Assembly: GCF_004353185.1 (NCBI RefSeq)
Contig: NZ_SMUS01000003.1
Coordinates: 62,001-126,000, forward strand
Length of the DNA: 64,000 nucleotides
DNA from: Clostridium cuniculi
Lineage (GTDB): Bacteria > Bacillota > Clostridia > Clostridiales > Clostridiaceae
Reading direction: 5' to 3'
Shown here: piece after piece, positions 52,288 to 61,742 of the stretch
Numbering within the stretch: position 1 is the first letter of the stretch
Layout: each line of letters begins with the position of its first letter
The notes under the pieces: generated by a model
Told to the model about the DNA's origin: nothing
Databases searched by the model: none
The model's input: only the letters and a program-made list of their open reading frames with translations
Position numbers and translations under genes: made by a program

Positions 52288-53910
52288 TTGGAGGAGATTA
52301 TAATAAAATTTAAATACTTTATATCAATTATATTAATTATCTCAATTTTAGACATGCTCTCAATAAATCCATATTCCGAACAAATAAAATCAAAAGATGT
52401 AGTTAAGATAGGTGTATATGAATATGAGCCTTATGTCTACATCGAAGAAAATGGTGAAATTAGAGGGTATTATTACGAATTTTTAAATTTATTACTCAAA
52501 AAATACGATTTTGAATATGAATATATTGTATGTAATATTTCTGATGGACTAGAAAAGTTAGAAAATGGTGATATAGATATTATGCTTGGATTACCTATCA
52601 GTATTATGGAAAGTAAAGACATAATATTTAACAATAAAAGTATTTCTCAAGAAGAATTTGGAGTTTTTAGTACAAAAAATATTAGTATGAATGATTTAAA
52701 ATCAAATAATGAATTAATACTTGGATTAGTTGAAGCTGATTATAATGCAGAGTGGATTTTAAAATTCTTTGAAGTAAGTAATATTAATATTAAAATTGTG
52801 TATGGTGAAAATTACAAAATATTAGAAGAATTAATGAAAGAAGATAAAATTGATTTAATGGTAGATAATGCGTATAAAAAAAGTCCATATAAAATGCTAT
52901 ATAAATTTGCTGGTGAACAAATTTATATAGGTGGTAATAAAAAGAGTTCGGATATTTTAGAGAATATAGATAAAGTCATTGAAGAATATACTTCACAAAA
53001 GTATAATCCGCTTGAAAAACTTCAGGATAAATACTTCGATGAAGACTATAATAAAAAATTAATTGGAAGATTAATTTTAAGTATAATATTAATTATATTG
53101 TTTTTAATTGTAATTATAAAATTAATAATTCCTAAAATAAAAAAGCGGAAAATAAAAATAAAAATTAAATATAGAATGAATAGCGATAAGTATTTATTAC
53201 AATATCAGCCTATTTATAATCCTAGAAACAAAGATATAGTTGGATTTGAAGGCTTATTAAGGTTATTAGATGAAGATAATAAAATTATTCCACCATATAA
53301 GTTTATACCTGAAATTGAAGACAATGATATGTTATTTGATATTTCTCTTTGGATAATTAAAAAGGTTATTAAAGACTATGATAAAATTAAAAATTACAAA
53401 TGTGTTAATGGTAAAGAATTTTATATTTCACTTAACCTATCTTTGAATGAAATAGAAAATGAAGCATTTGTTAAAAAGGCTATTCAAATATTATATAAAT
53501 CTAATTTAGAACCTAATAAGATTTGTTTAGAAATAATTGAAAGAGTTAAAATGAATGATTTAGATAAAATAAATAAAAATATAGATCTTTTAAAAGGTGC
53601 AGGATTTAAAATTGCAATAGATGACTTTGGGGTAGAATACTCAAATTTAGATGTACTTCAAAAATTAGATATTGATATTATAAAGATAGATAAAAACTTT
53701 GTTGATGGAATTGGAAAAGATATAATCAGAAATGAAATTGTCTTATTTATATCTAAAATAGCAAGAAATACAAATAAATATGTTGTATTAGAAGGTGTTG
53801 AAGAAGTAGAACAAGAGAGTGCAATTAAAAAAATAGAAAATGATTTACTATATGTACAGGGATATTATTATAATAAGCCAATGTATATAAAAGATATAGA
53901 GAAACTCTAA
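52288..53910 (+). CDS. EAL-domain c-di-GMP phosphodiesterase with periplasmic sensor
   Basis: The chain has an N-terminal signal-like helix, a type-3 periplasmic binding-protein-like sensor (KIGVYEYEPYVYIEENGE..., about residues 35-225), a membrane helix (about 260-280) and an EAL domain. The EAL motif reads FEGLLRL, with the catalytic Glu kept. LEIIERVK, IAIDDFG and DIIKIDKNFVDG are present, so activity is plausible. Start: the TTG at 52288 is poorly spaced. The strong GGAGGAG at 52290 is followed 6 bases later by ATA, not ATG, so the start may be ATA or lost. It lies in tandem with a GGDEF gene. Confidence 0.8.
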   Translation: MEEIIIKFKYFISIILIISILDMLSINPYSEQIKSKDVVKIGVYEYEPYVYIEENGEIRGYYYEFLNLLLKKYDFEYEYIVCNISDGLEKLENGDIDIMLGLPISIMESKDIIFNNKSISQEEFGVFSTKNISMNDLKSNNELILGLVEADYNAEWILKFFEVSNINIKIVYGENYKILEELMKEDKIDLMVDNAYKKSPYKMLYKFAGEQIYIGGNKKSSDILENIDKVIEEYTSQKYNPLEKLQDKYFDEDYNKKLIGRLILSIILIILFLIVIIKLIIPKIKKRKIKIKIKYRMNSDKYLLQYQPIYNPRNKDIVGFEGLLRLLDEDNKIIPPYKFIPEIEDNDMLFDISLWIIKKVIKDYDKIKNYKCVNGKEFYISLNLSLNEIENEAFVKKAIQILYKSNLEPNKICLEIIERVKMNDLDKINKNIDLLKGAGFKIAIDDFGVEYSNLDVLQKLDIDIIKIDKNFVDGIGKDIIRNEIVLFISKIARNTNKYVVLEGVEEVEQESAIKKIENDLLYVQGYYYNKPMYIKDIEKL

Positions 53911-53963
53911 TTTTCAGTATAGACTATTAAAAATTAAACTAGAGTAAAAAAGAGATAGAGAAA

Positions 53964-56099
53964 GTGAATTATAATATAATGAAAAATATTTTAAAAAAAT
54001 TTAATAAAGTTATTTTGATATTAGTTATTATTAATATATGTTTAAGTGTACAAAGCAATTATATAAATGCTGAAACTAATAATAAGATTAAAGTTGGTTA
54101 CTCAATTGTTTCTGGATTTACAGAAGTTGAAAATGATATTTATAGTGGTTTTGGATTTGAATATTTAAGAGAAATTGCTAAATATACAGGTTGGGAATAT
54201 GAATTTATTGAAATGAGTCTTAATGACATGATTAATAAATTGAAAGATGGAGAGATTGATATTGCAGGAGCTATGCTTAAAAATGAGCAAACTATGGAAT
54301 TATATGACTTTCCAGAATATAATTCCGGTGCTACATATACTACTTTAGTTACATTAAAAGACAATAATAGTATTGATATTTCAAACTATGAAACATTAGA
54401 GGGAATTAAGGTAGGTTATTTTGAAACATCAAATATAAAACTTGAAAATTTTAAAAATTTCTGTAAAACTAATGGATTTAACAATATTGAACTTGTTCCA
54501 TATCCATATGAAAGTGGTAATGAGATTGAAGAGGCATTAGAATCTAGAGAAGTAGATGCTATCATTACTGGTGACTTATTACTTGATGATGAAAAAAAAG
54601 TTATTGCTAAATTTGGAGCAATTCCCTATTATTTTGCAACAACAAAAGGAAATACAGAAATTATATCGGGCTTAAATAAAGCTATTTCTAAAATAAAAGA
54701 AAAAGAACCAGATTATGAGCAAGTTTTATATAATAAATATTTTAAAACTTTTAGTAGCAAGGTAATAAGTTTAACAGAAGAAGAAAAAGAGTATATCAAT
54801 AATATAGGTGTATTAAAAGGAATTTATGTTGATAATATTATACCAGTTGAATATTATAATACTAAGACTAATGAACCAGATGGAATCTATGTTGATTTAG
54901 TAAGCTTAATTATGGAAAGAGCAGGTATTAAACTTGAATTAATAAAGGCAGATACTTATGAAGAAGCTTATAATATGTTAGAAAATAAAGAAGCTGATTT
55001 TATAATAGCTGTACCAGATACATATTCAGTTGAAAAGGAAAATGATTTATTTCTTACACAATCATATATGGATGTAGATTTAGTTAAAGTAAAAAATAAA
55101 AATATTCAAACAGACAAAGAGATAGTTGCTTTAGCAAAAGGGTATGAATATGAAGGGTTAAGTGATGATGATGAAGTTAAATATTATGAAACTATAGAAG
55201 AGGTTTTAAATGCAATAGAAAAAGGGGAAGCAACCATAACTAATGGAAGTAGTTATTCTATTTTAAACTATATTGCTTCTGATTATTATTCTGATTTAAT
55301 AGTTTTATATCAAGAAGAAAAGGTTAATTCAAGTATGGCATTTGAAAAACCAATTGATAAAAAATTAATTAATATTATAAATAAAGCAATTGATACTTTA
55401 TCCACAGAGGAGATTAATAATATTATTTATGAGAATACTTCAAATATTCATCATAAAATTACATTAAAGCAGTTATTCATTGAAAATACTTTTTTATTTA
55501 CAGCAATAGCAATAATAATAATAATAGTAATTTTTACTATAATTATACATAAATTTAAAGAACTAAAAAAAGCTAAGAAGTTATTATTAAAGAAATCACA
55601 ACTAGATGCTTTAACTGGTATGTATAATCGTGAAGCAGGAGAAATATTAGTAAAAGAATATTTAAATGCAAAGCCTTCAGATTTATATTCAGCTTTTGCT
55701 ATAATTGATATAGATTATTTTAAACAAGTAAATGATAGATTAGGGCATCAAATCGGTGATGATGTATTAAAGGAATTTGCACTAATATTAAAAGAAGTTT
55801 TTGCTTTTAAGGATATTATTTGTCGTTTAGGTGGAGATGAATTTGTAGTTTTCATGAAAGACATTGAAGAAGTTGATATTGATGTTATTAGAGAAAGATT
55901 ACAAATATTATGTAAAGCTATGAATAGAGATATAGAATATAATAATATTAAACAAGAAATATCTTTAAGTGTTGGTTGTGTTATAACTAATAAGCACACT
56001 GATTTTAATGAGTTATATAAACAAGCAGATGAGCTACTTTACAAAGTAAAACATAATGGTAAAAACGGATTTAAAATAAAAAATGATTTTAGAGATTAA
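53964..56099 (+). CDS. GGDEF diguanylate cyclase with two periplasmic-binding-protein sensor domains
   Basis: The 711-residue protein has a signal helix (about 8-28), two successive SBP_bac_3-like domains (KVGYSIVSGFTEVEND..., then LKGIYVDNIIPVEYY...), one membrane helix (about 513-532) and a GGDEF domain with RLGGDEFVVF (GGDEF at residues 623-627). The RxxD inhibitory site five residues upstream is not present (AFKD). It should make c-di-GMP in response to an extracellular amino-acid-like ligand, opposing the EAL gene 53 bases upstream. The start may be this GTG or the ATG at 53979; both ribosome sites are weak. Confidence 0.88.
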   Translation: MNYNIMKNILKKFNKVILILVIINICLSVQSNYINAETNNKIKVGYSIVSGFTEVENDIYSGFGFEYLREIAKYTGWEYEFIEMSLNDMINKLKDGEIDIAGAMLKNEQTMELYDFPEYNSGATYTTLVTLKDNNSIDISNYETLEGIKVGYFETSNIKLENFKNFCKTNGFNNIELVPYPYESGNEIEEALESREVDAIITGDLLLDDEKKVIAKFGAIPYYFATTKGNTEIISGLNKAISKIKEKEPDYEQVLYNKYFKTFSSKVISLTEEEKEYINNIGVLKGIYVDNIIPVEYYNTKTNEPDGIYVDLVSLIMERAGIKLELIKADTYEEAYNMLENKEADFIIAVPDTYSVEKENDLFLTQSYMDVDLVKVKNKNIQTDKEIVALAKGYEYEGLSDDDEVKYYETIEEVLNAIEKGEATITNGSSYSILNYIASDYYSDLIVLYQEEKVNSSMAFEKPIDKKLINIINKAIDTLSTEEINNIIYENTSNIHHKITLKQLFIENTFLFTAIAIIIIIVIFTIIIHKFKELKKAKKLLLKKSQLDALTGMYNREAGEILVKEYLNAKPSDLYSAFAIIDIDYFKQVNDRLGHQIGDDVLKEFALILKEVFAFKDIICRLGGDEFVVFMKDIEEVDIDVIRERLQILCKAMNRDIEYNNIKQEISLSVGCVITNKHTDFNELYKQADELLYKVKHNGKNGFKIKNDFRD

Positions 56100-56189
56100 T
56101 TGATTTTAGTTCATTGTGGAAATATTGCAGCTGAAATAGAAGGGGCAGTAGTTGTAATTTCTAATACTAAAAATAGAGATGATATTATA
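56100..56189 (+). pseudogene. Decayed fragment of the SF2 helicase gene
   Basis: Bases 56108-56189 match 60457-60538, inside the intact helicase gene, at about 76 of 82 positions. This includes the stretch encoding ENIAAEIEGAVVVSSNTKNRDE. The preceding TTGATTTT also matches, with 12 bases lost between. Frame and ends are broken. The fragment starts right after the GGDEF stop codon. Confidence 0.85.
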
Positions 56190-56249
56190 GTTATTAATGA
56201 AAAGAAAATAATTATCTAAATATTTTTTTTAGCGATATTTTAGATTCAA

Positions 56250-56294
56250 AAAAGAGCATCAAATTAGGAGAATGATAATTTGATGCTCTTTTAT
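56250..56294. terminator. Terminator downstream of the GGDEF gene
   Basis: AAAAGAGCATCAAATT pairs with AATTTGATGCTCTTTT around a 12-base loop. The flanking genes are convergent, so it may serve both. Confidence 0.88.
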
Positions 56295-56311
56295 CTTCAA
56301 AAGTTTGTATT

Positions 56312-56840
56312 TTAGAAATAATTGGTCGTTTGAGGCGTTACAGAAGGAGGAAGGACTGAGATTGCTATGTGTAAGTATTTTTTATTTTCTTCTTTTTTTC
56401 CTTTTTCAATTCCTTTTCTTTCTGATGCATTTAATTCACTTATTTTATCTCTTAAAGAATTAGCTCTCATATCATACAACTGTCTTTGAGTACTGTCATT
56501 ACTCATTCGTATAAGTTCATCTTTTGCTTGTCGTATTTCTTTTATATTTAATTCTAAACATCTAACTTTTTCACTTTCAGGATTCTTTAAAAATTCTGTC
56601 CAAGCAACTAGCATATCTTTTTCATCATTAGAATCTTCAAGCTTTGGTATCTCAATAAAATGAACTTCCATAACATCAGTTGTTTTTCTATATCTGTTTT
56701 CTTTATATCAACGGTTACTATTTTTCTTTTAGGTTTTAAAGTTGCATTTAAAAATGATATTAATATTTCAGGATGATTTGGTGATCCAAAAATATTCTTA
56801 AATACGAAATCTACTTTAGGATCTAATAAACCTTTAATGC
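56312..56840 (-). pseudogene. Truncated Rpn/PD-(D/E)XK transposase-like nuclease
   Basis: Read on the minus strand, GLLDPKVDFVFKNIFGSPNH and KIVTVDIKKTDIEK are the N-terminal part of an Rpn-family recombination-promoting nuclease. A frameshifting deletion then joins MEVHFIEIPKL and the charged C-terminal region (RANSLRDKISELNASERKGI). The catalytic middle is missing and no start codon is in frame. The residual 119-codon open frame (56312-56671) is therefore not a whole gene. It is a dead mobile-element remnant. Confidence 0.8.
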
Positions 56841-56963
56841 AACATCGTTAAAATTAGATCTTTTTTCGCATAAAAGAATAAAATAAAAAAAATTATTATT
56901 TTTTGTAAAAAACTATTCAAATTGGATATTTATTAACTAGAGACTATGCAAAGGAGACGAAAA
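56841..56963. other. Leader of the replication module
   Basis: About 120 AT-rich bases before the CHC2 gene. The last 25 (from 56938) have a decayed twin at 52052. No clear dyad or repeat is visible. Confidence 0.4.
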
Positions 56964-57551
56964 ATGAATATCTTTGAAGAAGTAAAAGAAAGAAGCGATA
57001 TTTTAGAAGTAGCTAGGGCAATTGGGCTTAATTTAAATAGATATAACAAAGGTTTATGTCCATTTCACAATGAAAAAACACCTTCCTTTAGTATTTGTAG
57101 TAAAAGACAGTTATTTAAGTGTTTTGGCTGTGGAGAGTCAGGTGATAGTATAGCTCTTGTTTCTAAACTTAAAGGGTTAAATAACTATGAAAGTGCACTT
57201 TACATAAATAAACTTTTAAATTTAGGGATAGAAGTTAAAGAGGACAAGTCTATAGTTACTAATAATAAAACAAAATATAATAAAATATCTAAAATTGAAA
57301 ACTATAATAGCTCAAAAGTAATAATAGAAGCTTTTGAAAGATGGGAAAATGACACCTTTTTATTATTAAGTGATTATAGAAGATATTTATCAGAAAAAGA
57401 TGATGAAGAAACAGCAGAGATGCTAAATATAATTGATTATTATCTAGATATATTTACAAGCAATGATATAGAAGAAAAACTAGAGTTTTATAAGTACAAC
57501 AAGAAGGTGGTGCAAGCTATAAATGAAAGATTTATCAAAAAAGATAGTTGA
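56964..57551 (+). CDS. CHC2 zinc-finger primase-like protein
   Basis: The 195-residue protein carries the DnaG-type zinc finger CPFHNEKTPSF...CFGCGESGD (ligands C, H, C, C) near residues 24-50 and then a helical region. There is no TOPRIM catalytic domain, so it recognises DNA but cannot make primers alone. Such short CHC2 proteins stand at the head of phage and plasmid replication modules with DUF927 proteins. The ATG at 56964 follows AAGGAG; the Met upstream lies before that site. It overlaps the next gene by 29 bases. Confidence 0.88.
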   Translation: MNIFEEVKERSDILEVARAIGLNLNRYNKGLCPFHNEKTPSFSICSKRQLFKCFGCGESGDSIALVSKLKGLNNYESALYINKLLNLGIEVKEDKSIVTNNKTKYNKISKIENYNSSKVIIEAFERWENDTFLLLSDYRRYLSEKDDEETAEMLNIIDYYLDIFTSNDIEEKLEFYKYNKKVVQAINERFIKKDS

Positions 57552-59490
57552 AGCAGAATTTTTACCATTAGATCCTTACAGAGCTACTAAGGAAGAGGTG
57601 CTTTCAGAAGATACATTTAGATATTTAAATGCTATTGAAAATGAGTTTTTCAAAGAAAGTATTTTATTGAAAGTAAGAGATATAGCTAAAAATTTAGGTG
57701 TAAAGGATGAATTTAATAGGCTATATAAAGCTTATAACAAAGAATATGGTAAAGATAATGAACAAGCTAATTATAAAAAATATAAGAAGAGATTTAATAA
57801 AAATATTTCAAATGACTTTAATAAAACTTCTAATAATGGAGAAAGTTCTAAAAGAGAAATTGAAGAAAATCTAGTTAATTTTGAAGATTGCCCCATAGGT
57901 AATTTAGATGCTGGTATTTGGAATGCCAGTGATGATGGCATATGGAAAATTGAAACTAGAAATTTTGAGCCAGTAAAAGTAATGGCATGCCCACATCCTA
58001 TTTTACCAGTAGAAAGGTTAAAAAATGTAGAAAGTGGTTTAGAAAAAGTTAGACTAAGTTTTCGTAGAGATAATATTTGGGAAGATGTAGTTGTTGATAA
58101 TAGTTTGATTTCTAATAGATCATCTATAATTTCCTTAGCAGATAGAGGAATTCAAGTTAACTCTAATAATGCAGGAATTTTAATTTCATATTTAAGCGAT
58201 ATCCTTTCTTTAAATAATAAGAAAATCCCTGTTACAAAAAGTATTAATAGATTAGGTTGGGTAGATAATGACTTTGTACCATTTGTAGATAACTATAAAT
58301 ATGATGGTGATATTTCTTTTAAAAGTGTGTATGAAAGTATTAAAACAAATGGTGATTATGAGGTATGGAAGGAACATGTTAAGGAACTAAGAAGTAAAAG
58401 TAAGATTTTAAAGATTCTAATGGCAGCTTCATTTGCAAGTCCACTCATTGAAATATTAGGAACTTTACCTTTTATAGTTCATTTATGGGGTGGAACTGAT
58501 ACAAGGAAAACTGTTGCTACCATGGTGGCTATGAGTATATGGGGTAACCCTAGTATTGGTAAGCTTATTAAGACTTTAAATTCTACAGTACTTGCAATGT
58601 CTAGATATGCTACTTTTATGCACAATTTACCTGTAGCCTATGATGAACTTCAAATTGTAAGAAGTAAATATAAATCCTTTGATGAAATTATAATGCAGCT
58701 TGCAGAGGGAATAGATAGAGGACTTGGAAGAGCTGATGGAGGAATACAAACACAAGGTACATGGAGAAATATTTTTCTGTTTACTGGTGAAGAGCCTGTA
58801 ACTAAGGAATACTCAGGTGGAGGAGCTAAAAATAGAGTTCTAGAAATTGAAGCAACTACAAAGATTATAGATAATGGAGTATTAACTGCTAATTTAGTTA
58901 AAAGTAATTATGGACATGCATCTAGAGATTTTATTGATAACTTACCACCAAAGGAAGAAATCATTAAGAGATATAGTGAGATTTTGAAGGAAGTTAATAG
59001 TACTACAGATATTAAAGATAAGCAAGCAGCTGCTGTAGCAACAGTTCTTTTAGGTGATGAACTTAGCAATAGGATATTTAGTGATGATTTATTAACTATT
59101 GAGGATATTATTGAAGTTTTACCTAAAGAAAATAATGTGGATTTATCTGAAAGGACCTATAACGTCATTAATGATTGGATTGGTCAAAATATAAATAAGT
59201 TTAAGAATAATGATAATAACGAAATCTATGGAAAGATTAATACTGTAAGAGGTGAATGTTTTGTAATTAAATCTATTTTAGTTGACATGTTAGAGGAGAG
59301 AAATATTAGCTTTGATGGTATTAAAGCCAGATTAGTAGAAAAAGGCTTTTTATTTAGAGACAATAGAAATAAATATACTCAAAGAGTTAGGGTAAATGGA
59401 ATATTAACCAATTGTATAAAGTTAAAGCTTTATGAGAAAGAAGATGACAACTTTTTTAATGAGATTGTTGAGGATAATGTACCTTTTTAA
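57523..59490 (+). CDS. DUF927-family replication ATPase with altered Walker A
   Basis: The 655-residue protein has the DUF927 layout typical of prophage and plasmid replication helicase-primase modules: a basic N-terminal region and a core around residues 240-480 (TLPFIVHLWGGTDTRKT, MVAMSIWGNP, LPVAYDELQI, FTGEEPV). The Walker A reads GGTDTRKT: residues 326 and 328, glycine in the usual GGTGTGKT, are Asp and Arg. Each change is one G-to-A step. ATP binding is probably damaged. AAGGTGGTG precedes the ATG. Confidence 0.85.
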   Translation: MKDLSKKIVEAEFLPLDPYRATKEEVLSEDTFRYLNAIENEFFKESILLKVRDIAKNLGVKDEFNRLYKAYNKEYGKDNEQANYKKYKKRFNKNISNDFNKTSNNGESSKREIEENLVNFEDCPIGNLDAGIWNASDDGIWKIETRNFEPVKVMACPHPILPVERLKNVESGLEKVRLSFRRDNIWEDVVVDNSLISNRSSIISLADRGIQVNSNNAGILISYLSDILSLNNKKIPVTKSINRLGWVDNDFVPFVDNYKYDGDISFKSVYESIKTNGDYEVWKEHVKELRSKSKILKILMAASFASPLIEILGTLPFIVHLWGGTDTRKTVATMVAMSIWGNPSIGKLIKTLNSTVLAMSRYATFMHNLPVAYDELQIVRSKYKSFDEIIMQLAEGIDRGLGRADGGIQTQGTWRNIFLFTGEEPVTKEYSGGGAKNRVLEIEATTKIIDNGVLTANLVKSNYGHASRDFIDNLPPKEEIIKRYSEILKEVNSTTDIKDKQAAAVATVLLGDELSNRIFSDDLLTIEDIIEVLPKENNVDLSERTYNVINDWIGQNINKFKNNDNNEIYGKINTVRGECFVIKSILVDMLEERNISFDGIKARLVEKGFLFRDNRNKYTQRVRVNGILTNCIKLKLYEKEDDNFFNEIVEDNVPF

Positions 59491-59495
59491 ATAAA

Positions 59496-59745
59496 GTGTC
59501 GACCTATTTTTAAAGGAAGGTAGACACGCTACAACACTTATAAATACTGGGTTATAGCTATATAAAATGTTTTTGTCGACCTGTCGACATTAAAAAGTAT
59601 TACTTATAAAAGAGTTAGAATTTAATAAAAAAATAAATATAGTATAAAAAGTTTATATATAGAGTTCATTATTAGGTCGACAGGTCGACAGTGGCTATTT
59701 TAAAGGGATTGCAGAGGTTAATAAGGTCGACAGAAGGGTAGACAC
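59496..59745. repeat. Eight iteron-like copies of a GTCGAC-centred 10-mer
   Basis: Copies of AGGTCGACAC/G lie at 59496 (minus), 59518 (plus, A for C), 59573 (minus), 59581 (minus), 59674, 59682, 59724 (plus) and 59736 (plus, A for C). Six keep GTCGAC exactly. TGTCGACCTGTCGAC (59574-59588) and its exact reverse complement (59676-59690) form a 15-bp inverted repeat about 87 bp apart. The cluster fills the gap between the DUF927 and helicase genes and looks like a replication origin or a multi-site operator. Confidence 0.85.
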
Positions 59746-59779
59746 AATAAATTAATTAGTATAAAGGGAGTGAGAAGTT

Positions 59780-61297
59780 ATGGAGCTTAGACCTTATCAA
59801 AAGGAAATTATAGATATAATTGACAATTTAAATAGTGGAAGTTATTTAGTTCAGTTAGCAACAGGTTTAGGAAAGACAGTTACCTTTGCCAATATAAAAA
59901 GAAAAGGAAGAGTTCTTGTTTTAGCTCATAGAGAAGAATTGGTAACTCAACCTATTAAATATTATGATATACCAGTTGGTATAGAAATGAGAGAATTAAA
60001 GTCAAATGGAGAAGAAGTTGTTATAGCTTCAGTTCAAAGTTTAGTTCGTAGATTAAATAAGTTTAATAAAGATGACTTTGATATGATTATCACTGATGAA
60101 TGTCATCATAGTATAGCAAAATCTTATAGAAAGATTTATGAATACTTTAATTACAGGTTGCACATAGGTTTTACAGCAACTCCAAATAGAGGAGATGGTA
60201 AAAGTCTAGATGGAATTTTTGATAGCATTATTTATGAGAAAGATATAAGGTGGGCCATTGAAAATAAATATCTTTGTGATATTCATTGTATGAGGGTTAA
60301 TATTGATTATGATATTTCTAAGGCTAAAACAAGACTTGGTGATTATGCTTTAGATGATCTTGAAGAGATGATAAATAATGATGATAGTAATAAGAAGGTT
60401 GCTTTAGCTTATAAGAATTATGCACAAGGACAAACTTTGATTTTTGGTGCTTCTATAGCTCATTGTGAAAATATTGCAGCTGAAATAGAAGGAGCAGTAG
60501 TTGTAAGTTCTAATACTAAAAATAGAGATGAGATTATAAGAAAATTTACAAATAAAGAAATAAAGGTGCTTGTAAATTGCATGATATTTACTGAAGGTAC
60601 AGATATGCCTTTAGTTGAAACAATAATAATATGTAGGCCAACAAAAAATAGTTCATTATATGCACAGATGGTTGGAAGAGGTCTTAGACTTCATGAAGAT
60701 AAGGATAAGCTTAATTTAATTGATTTAGTTGGTGTTACGGGGAAAAATAAGCTTTGTACAGCAGCAAGTTTGTTAGGTTTAAATGTAGATAATTTAGATG
60801 ATGATGAACTTAAGGATTTAGATGGTAACTTGCTTGATATTCCAAGGAAAATAAAAGAGTTTGAAAGTCCAAGACTTTGGATTAAGGAAACTGAAGAGGT
60901 GAATCTTTGGGCTAAAGAGAGAAATTATAATCTTCATAATATAAATTGGACAAGAAGTTTTAATGGAGATTTGATTTTGATATTGAAGGATATAAGAATT
61001 AAGTTACATTGCCAGGATGAGTTAGGATATACGGTTTATAATGGTGAAAGAATTAAAATGCAGGATGCTCTTGATGAGGTATTTAATATATTGAATTTGC
61101 ATTATCAGGATCAAAGGCCTCTATGGGACTTGCATATAATAAGGAAATGGGGCAAGGAACCTGCATCTTTTAAGCAGATGGAGTGGATTAGGAGGTATAT
61201 GGGAAGTAGGGAAATTGGTGATTTAACTAAGGGGGAGGCTCATTATATATTGAATAGGTTGTTTAATAATCAGGGAAGACTAAATATTAAAATATAG
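59780..61297 (+). CDS. SF2 DEAD/DEAH-type helicase
   Basis: The 505-residue protein has the superfamily 2 motifs: Q-like LRPYQKEIID, motif I ATGLGKT, motif Ia VLAHREEL, motif II TDECHH (DECH), motif III FTATPNRGD, motif V LVNCMIFTEGTDMP and motif VI MVGRGLRLH. It unwinds DNA, probably during replication of the element. Iteron-like repeats precede it and GGGAG lies before the ATG. A fragment of a second copy survives at 56100. Confidence 0.9.
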   Translation: MELRPYQKEIIDIIDNLNSGSYLVQLATGLGKTVTFANIKRKGRVLVLAHREELVTQPIKYYDIPVGIEMRELKSNGEEVVIASVQSLVRRLNKFNKDDFDMIITDECHHSIAKSYRKIYEYFNYRLHIGFTATPNRGDGKSLDGIFDSIIYEKDIRWAIENKYLCDIHCMRVNIDYDISKAKTRLGDYALDDLEEMINNDDSNKKVALAYKNYAQGQTLIFGASIAHCENIAAEIEGAVVVSSNTKNRDEIIRKFTNKEIKVLVNCMIFTEGTDMPLVETIIICRPTKNSSLYAQMVGRGLRLHEDKDKLNLIDLVGVTGKNKLCTAASLLGLNVDNLDDDELKDLDGNLLDIPRKIKEFESPRLWIKETEEVNLWAKERNYNLHNINWTRSFNGDLILILKDIRIKLHCQDELGYTVYNGERIKMQDALDEVFNILNLHYQDQRPLWDLHIIRKWGKEPASFKQMEWIRRYMGSREIGDLTKGEAHYILNRLFNNQGRLNIKI

Positions 61298-61351
61298 TGT
61301 AAAATATAATAATATCTTAAAGTAAGGATTTGTATTATAGGTGAATAATAT

Positions 61352-61660
61352 ATGAAAAAAATTATTAATGAAGAATTAATTTATGAAATACTTTCTGCTG
61401 TAGAGGAAATTCCAAAGGGAAAAGTAGCTACATATGGACAAATTGCCAGACTTATTGGTAGAGATAAAAATGCACGTCTTGTTGGAAAGGTTCTTAGCTA
61501 TGCAGAATTTTATGGAAAATATCCGTGTCATCGTGTAGTCAATTATGCTGGTAGGCTGGCACCGGGATGGAAGGAGCAAAGATTTTTGCTATTAGATGAA
61601 GGTGTATTTTTTAAGAATGAAAATCATGTTGATATGAAGAAAAGCCAGTGGGATTGTTAG
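61352..61660 (+). CDS. MGMT-family (alkyltransferase-like) DNA-binding protein
   Basis: The 102-residue protein is a stand-alone DNA-binding domain of the O6-alkylguanine transferase fold: IPKGKVATYGQIARLIGRDK and YPCHRVVNYAGRL. The Cys of PCHR is the alkyl acceptor of true transferases; alkyltransferase-like proteins have Trp there. So repair activity is possible although the N-terminal domain is absent. It is separated from the helicase gene by 54 bases and may be cotranscribed. Confidence 0.88.
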   Translation: MKKIINEELIYEILSAVEEIPKGKVATYGQIARLIGRDKNARLVGKVLSYAEFYGKYPCHRVVNYAGRLAPGWKEQRFLLLDEGVFFKNENHVDMKKSQWDC

Positions 61661-61742
61661 GAGGGGGATATAAGAAGAGTTGATTTTGGATAACGGCTAG
61701 TTTTTCAAGGAAGGGAATAATTTTTGGAAGGATGTATATAAA

